From contig JBGCED010000073.1 of the NCBI GenBank assembly GCA_045106055.1, positions 1 to 28,317 of the forward strand: DNA of 28,317 nucleotides, in the 5' to 3' direction. The notes below the pieces were generated by a model. It made no database searches. It saw nothing but the letters and a program-made list of their open reading frames with translations, and was not told where the DNA came from. The translations under genes were made by a program, and so were the position numbers. The stretch comes from JBGCED01 sp045106055. Its GTDB lineage: Bacteria; Pseudomonadota; Alphaproteobacteria; CBDDJK01. Below are positions 25,025 through 28,317 of the stretch, in pieces (the stretch's first letter is position 1; each line of letters opens with the position of its first letter).

Positions 25025-25187
25025 CAGGCTAAAAGTGAACGCATTAAATTGTTTCAAGCGCGACTGAGCGCCGCTGCTAATGCAGCGCAAACATAAATAT
25101 GGGGTCGAAATAGGATCGACGCGCGAAATAAAGGTGGCTTATCTGCGTTCGGTGGAGTCCCGCCGTATCGGGCTAAAAACGCTAAAT

Positions 25188-25226
25188 GCGAACGACAATG
25201 AACCGATGGTTGCTATGGCCGCTTAA
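25188..25226 (+). other. tmRNA tag reading frame (ANDNEPMVAMAA)
   Basis: From the GCG resume codon the frame reads ANDNEPMVAMAA and stops at TAA. The ANDN start and a hydrophobic end with two Ala are typical of alphaproteobacterial tags. This tag is short, lacks the usual acidic or aromatic middle, and ends MAA where LAA or VAA is common. Because it is part of ssrA it has no start codon of its own. Confidence 0.9.
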
Positions 25227-25322
25227 CAGCGTCTGTTCAACAAAGTTCAAATCTTATATTTATAAGGCTTCGGTCTTATAATGTTTGATTTAAATCCCAT
25301 TTGGATTTCATCGTTCAGATGG

Positions 25323-25367
25323 TGGGGCGCGGGGCGGCCTAGCAACAGAACTGCCCCATTTTCTTTT
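25323..25367 (+). terminator. Terminator at the 3' end of ssrA
   Basis: TGGGGC (25323-25328) pairs with GCCCCA (25353-25358), followed by TTTTCTTTT. GGGGC at 25331-25335 competes for the same partner, and the loop holds the CCTAGCAACAGAA segment. The structure may therefore serve both the mature coding piece and termination. Confidence 0.65.
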
Positions 25368-25390
25368 AAATGATAAGTGCCTAAATCATC

Positions 25391-25822
25391 ATGAACCGCC
25401 TTTATGTCTATTTAACCTTTGCTGGTGCGATTCCCTTTATTTTCTGCGCAGTCTGTTTTTTTGTGGGCATTCATCAATTGCCGATCGCGGGCGATCTTGA
25501 CCGAATTTTAAGCCTTTACAGCGTGATTATTGCAAGTTTTTTAGCGGGCAGCCATTGGGGGCAGCATTTATCCCTTGCCACCGCTCAATCTCACTTGCTT
25601 GCCCTTTCCAGTAATGGAATCGCCGTTGCGCTATGGGTATTGATGCTAATCTTACCCTTTCGCCCTTTGCTTATTGGCTTTATCATCTGTTTTATCTTGC
25701 TGTTGATCATTGACAAAGCGATGATGCGGGCTAAATTAATAGCGAAGCATTATTATAACATACGGGTTGCTATAACCTTGATTGTCGTAACAACCCTTAT
25801 CATTTCATATATTTATCAATGA
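25391..25822 (+). CDS. DUF3429-family membrane protein
   Basis: Small 143-aa inner-membrane protein with about four or five hydrophobic spans. It has the family's characteristic FLAGSHWGQHL (about 51-61) and a long hydrophobic C-terminal half. The function of DUF3429 proteins is not known. The ATG at 25391 has only a weak ribosome site. Its stop overlaps the start of the next gene by 4 nt (ATGA), so the two are translated as a pair, which suggests a shared role with the flavoprotein. Confidence 0.75.
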   Translation: MNRLYVYLTFAGAIPFIFCAVCFFVGIHQLPIAGDLDRILSLYSVIIASFLAGSHWGQHLSLATAQSHLLALSSNGIAVALWVLMLILPFRPLLIGFIICFILLLIIDKAMMRAKLIAKHYYNIRVAITLIVVTTLIISYIYQ

Positions 25823-26841
25823 CAAAAATTGCAATTATCGGCGCGGGAATATCGGGATTAAGCCTTGCCCATAAATTAGCGCCCCATGCAAGCATCACCC
25901 TATTTGATAAAGCGCGCGGTGCAGGGGGGCGCATGGCAACCAGACGCGCACCGCCTTATGCGTTTGATCATGGCGCGCAGTTTTTCAAAGCAAGAACAGA
26001 TGCATTTAAAAAATTCATTGCACCGATGATTGACGCAAAAATTGTTACGCCTTGGCATGGGCGTTTTGCAGAAATTGACCAGCGCATCATCGCGGCAAAG
26101 CGGCATTGGGATCATTCAAACCCGCATTATGTCGGCGTTCCAGCCATGAATGCGGTTGCAAAATGGCTAAGCGCGCAGCTGCAAACAGACAAGGTGCAGC
26201 TTCATCTTGAAACCCGCATCGCCGCCATCCATCAACAGCAAAATTTGGCAGCGCATAAAGCGGCATCATGGTCGCTTTATGATGATCACAACCAGCATCA
26301 AGGCGATTTTGATTGGGTAATTTCCGCTGTTCCCCCCGCGCAAGCACTTGATTTTCTGCCCGCATCCTTGCCTTTCTTGGATCAGATAAAGGGGGTTCAG
26401 ATGAAGGGCTGCTATTCGCTGATGCTTGGCTTTGAAACCCCGCCGCCGCTTGAATTTGATGCTGCGTTGGTAATTGGTGAGGCTATTAGCTGGATTTCCC
26501 AAAATCATTCTAAACCCAGCAGAGAAAGCGCCGCCAGCTTATTGATTCACGCAACCAATGATTGGGCAGACGCACATTTAGAAGATGATCCAGATCAAGT
26601 GAAACGCTTTTTAATGGAACAGGCAAGTGCAATCATTGGCGTTGACCTTGGGACAGCAAATCATCAGGCAATTCATAAATGGCGTTACGCCAATATCAGC
26701 AAGCAAACAGGCGATGGCTATTTTATGGATGAAGCTCAGCATATTGGCGTGTGCGGCGATTGGTGCATTCAAGGCAGGATAGAATCCGCCTTTACCAGCG
26801 CGCTTGGGCTTTCAACCCGCATCATCCCCCAAATTTCCTAA
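25819..26841 (+). CDS. Renalase-like FAD/NAD(P)-dependent oxidoreductase
   Basis: The 340-aa protein has an N-terminal dinucleotide-binding motif (IAIIGAGISGLSLAHKL, about 4-20) and FDKARGAGGRMATRR (about 29-43). DHGAQFFKART (about 50-60) follows, and the C-terminal GVCGDWCIQGRIESAFTSALGLS (about 310-332) binds FAD. This matches bacterial renalase-like amine or dihydronicotinamide oxidases. In known bacterial renalases the flavin oxidises isomeric forms of NAD(P)H; the substrate here is unknown. It is coupled to the DUF3429 gene. Its stop codon overlaps that of the convergent cbiX by 2 nt. Confidence 0.82.
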   Translation: MTKIAIIGAGISGLSLAHKLAPHASITLFDKARGAGGRMATRRAPPYAFDHGAQFFKARTDAFKKFIAPMIDAKIVTPWHGRFAEIDQRIIAAKRHWDHSNPHYVGVPAMNAVAKWLSAQLQTDKVQLHLETRIAAIHQQQNLAAHKAASWSLYDDHNQHQGDFDWVISAVPPAQALDFLPASLPFLDQIKGVQMKGCYSLMLGFETPPPLEFDAALVIGEAISWISQNHSKPSRESAASLLIHATNDWADAHLEDDPDQVKRFLMEQASAIIGVDLGTANHQAIHKWRYANISKQTGDGYFMDEAQHIGVCGDWCIQGRIESAFTSALGLSTRIIPQIS

Positions 26842-27968
26842 TTCTTTTTAAACTTGATGGCAGATTTAGGACCAAGCGGGTGATCCTTGTGCGGATAAGG
26901 CGCATGGTGATGATCATGGCTGTGATCATGTGAATGCGTGTGGTTATGCGCATGGTCATGTGCATGGTCATGCGAATGATGATGGTGATCATCCTCGGTC
27001 AATTTACAAAGCCCCGTACAAAAGGAATCGCACAGGGTGCAATCTTCTACATTGCTGCCAGGGGCGGATGCGCCCTGCCCTTCGACATGATGATGATGTG
27101 ATTCTTGGGCAAGCCCAACCTCTGCTTCAAAACCCAGCACCTGCGCGCGATATTTGCACATTGAGCAATTCATCAAATTATGACCCGTTTCAATTTCTTG
27201 AATGCGGTCAATAAAGGTTTCAATGACTTTGGGATGATCGCTTAAATAGCCCGCTTTCATAAATTGAATCTCAGGATGTTCTGCGGCAATCGCATCAGTA
27301 AAGCCGTAAATGCGGTCAATCAGGATGCCTGAAAACAGAAAATAAGGAAAGACGATCACCCGCTTATAGCCAAGCTTTGCAACATGTTCAAGGCAGGGTG
27401 CAACCAGCGGAAAAGTCACCCCAGAATAGCCCGTTTCACACCAGCCAAACCCCATGCCTTCCCACAGCATGCGCGCGATCTTGGTAACATTTGAATTGGC
27501 ATCAGGGTCGGATGCTCCGCGTCCAATCACCACAAGGCAAGTTTGGCTTAAAGGCAGCGATCCATATTGCTGATTTGCGCCCTCAACGGCTTCCATGATC
27601 CGCTCGCTTGCTGCTTGTAACATGCGCAAATCAACCGCCAATTCGCGGCCATAGCTGATTTGAAGATCATTGCTGGCAGCATATTGATTTAACACCGATG
27701 GAATGTCATTTTTTGCGTGTCCCGCTGCAAATAGCATCCCTGGCACCGCCAGCACTTTTTTAACGCCTTGCGCTTTTAAGCGGTCAAGCCCATCACGAAT
27801 GACGGGGCTTGCAAATTCCAAATAACCATATTCAACGGGCATCGGATGCAGCGCAGCGCGCAGCGACTCAGACAGGCGCTTAAATTCAGCAACCGCCGAT
27901 TTAGAGCGCGAACCATGTCCGCAAAGCATGATCCCCGTTGGAATTTCAGGCGCGTTTAAAGTCAACAT
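26838..27968 (-). CDS. cbiX: Sirohydrochlorin cobaltochelatase CbiX, long form with Cys and His-rich tail
   Basis: Inserts Co2+ into sirohydrochlorin in cobalamin synthesis. The 376-aa protein has two chelatase half-domains (about 10-125 and 143-260). Likely catalytic/metal-binding His are His18 in CGHGSR and His84 in AAGHAKNDIP. After them comes MNCSMC (266-271), the MxCxxC motif known to hold an Fe-S cluster in long CbiX proteins. Then follow HHHH, a second Cys set (Cys310, 313, 317, 321) and a tail with 19 His between about 328 and 363. The His tail probably stores or delivers metal. The gene is 9 nt downstream of a small His-containing membrane protein. No other cobalamin gene is in the window. 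Confidence 0.9.
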   Translation of the reverse strand: MLTLNAPEIPTGIMLCGHGSRSKSAVAEFKRLSESLRAALHPMPVEYGYLEFASPVIRDGLDRLKAQGVKKVLAVPGMLFAAGHAKNDIPSVLNQYAASNDLQISYGRELAVDLRMLQAASERIMEAVEGANQQYGSLPLSQTCLVVIGRGASDPDANSNVTKIARMLWEGMGFGWCETGYSGVTFPLVAPCLEHVAKLGYKRVIVFPYFLFSGILIDRIYGFTDAIAAEHPEIQFMKAGYLSDHPKVIETFIDRIQEIETGHNLMNCSMCKYRAQVLGFEAEVGLAQESHHHHVEGQGASAPGSNVEDCTLCDSFCTGLCKLTEDDHHHHSHDHAHDHAHNHTHSHDHSHDHHHAPYPHKDHPLGPKSAIKFKKN

Positions 27969-27977
27969 TCGCTTAGA

Positions 27978-28208
27978 TTATCCATTTTCTTTGGTTATGG
28001 TTTGATCTTTTCGGGCAATTACCCGATATAGCCCATAAGTCCCCGCCGCGATTGCAAGCGCAGCACCAATCATGGCCAATATAAAGTGGGTATGCCCCTG
28101 CGCTGATGCAATATGGGTTAAATGCGCAGATGCTTGATCCATCGCCGCAAGCCAGCCCACAAGCCCAAGCATTGATATTTTTAACGCCAAATAGCCATGA
28201 TGTAACAT
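27978..28208 (-). CDS. Small membrane protein with His-containing loop, upstream of cbiX
   Basis: The 76-aa protein has a signal-like first hydrophobic segment (ISMLGLVGWLAAM, then DQASA). A short His-containing loop (HLTHIASAQGHTHF) and one more membrane segment (ILAMIGAALAIAAGTYGLY) follow, with a basic end. I start at the ATG at 28208, which has AAGGGA 11 nt upstream. A longer in-frame GTG at 28247 has weaker support. It is the gene before cbiX and 9 nt away, so a link to cobalt handling is likely. It resembles small alphaproteobacterial membrane proteins of unknown function more than CbtB, whose His box it lacks. Confidence 0.65.
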   Translation of the reverse strand: MLHHGYLALKISMLGLVGWLAAMDQASAHLTHIASAQGHTHFILAMIGAALAIAAGTYGLYRVIARKDQTITKENG

Positions 28209-28317
28209 GATATGATTGTTCCCTTCAAAGAATGATCTAAAAAACACCTAAATCTATGAAGTATTTTTAATCTCAACGCAAGCCCCTTATCAGTTCATCG
28301 CTCATGCAAAGATTCAA

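Larger units (their letters stand above)
24785..25367 (+). ncRNA. ssrA: Two-piece (circularly permuted) tmRNA
   Basis: tmRNA rescues stalled ribosomes by adding a degradation tag. Here the order is permuted. The acceptor piece comes first and ends GCGACTCCACCA at 24854; its T arm is CCGGG-GGCAGTA-CCCGG. A 246-nt spacer follows, then the coding piece starting GGGGTCGAAATAGG at 25101. The 5' GGGGTCG of the coding piece pairs with CGACTCC before the CCA (six Watson-Crick pairs and one G-T), closing the acceptor stem between the two pieces. The coding piece holds the tag frame (25188-25226), a 9-bp stem capped by C(TTCG)G at 25260-25281 and the CCTAGCAACAGAA segment that I recall from alphaproteobacterial tmRNAs. 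The 5' end (near 24785) and the exact piece ends are estimates. Confidence 0.93.

Noticed and set aside
28209..28317. Cobalamin riboswitch upstream of the cbiX pair
   Set aside because: I looked on the minus strand for the conserved B12-box type sequence and saw none in the bases available. A riboswitch could still lie beyond the edge.

Overview
The window looks like chromosomal DNA from an alphaproteobacterium of moderate G+C, with A+T-rich intergenic DNA. The clearest evidence is a circularly permuted, two-piece tmRNA gene (acceptor part first, coding part 246 nt later), the form typical of Alphaproteobacteria. A cmk-rpsA pair and sarcosine oxidase genes of the alphaproteobacterial type agree with this. 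I cannot name a genus. I see no phage, transposase, integrase or CRISPR array; the window is mostly housekeeping and transport genes.

Left part (1-9302, mainly + strand). A gene for a TbpB-like surface lipoprotein is cut by the left edge and interrupted by a frameshift near 335-345. It is followed by a Slam-type outer-membrane translocator, argG and secA. On the minus strand lie a lipoprotein M48 protease with a PDZ domain and tRNA-Ser(CGA). dusA follows on the + strand behind a good promoter.

Middle (9378-16110). A formate/nitrite-family channel carries a very long Pro/Ala/Gln/Tyr-rich tail. soxB and soxD come next, without soxA or soxG. They converge on a minus-strand unit of tRNA-Cys, cmk and rpsA, which ends in a terminator with a duplicated arm.

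Minus-strand block (16283-23495). A MotA/ExbB-like and MotB/OmpA-like stator pair is coupled to a 71-aa membrane protein. Next come a DUF1479 (YbiU-like) protein with altered metal-site motifs and a PotABC-type polyamine importer without its binding protein. A possible 43-aa ORF lies upstream of the importer.

Right part (23578-28317). A YeeE/YedE sulfur transporter sits behind a nested palindrome that looks like an operator. It is followed by the permuted ssrA gene (tag ANDNEPMVAMAA), whose internal spacer holds three related hairpins. A DUF3429 protein and a renalase-like flavoprotein overlap as a pair. Converging on them is a long CbiX chelatase with Cys motifs and a His-rich tail, preceded by a small His-containing membrane protein.

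The least explained points are the broken Slam substrate, the tailed FNT channel, the soxBD remnant, the tmRNA spacer hairpins and the altered DUF1479 protein. I found no clear new multi-gene system.
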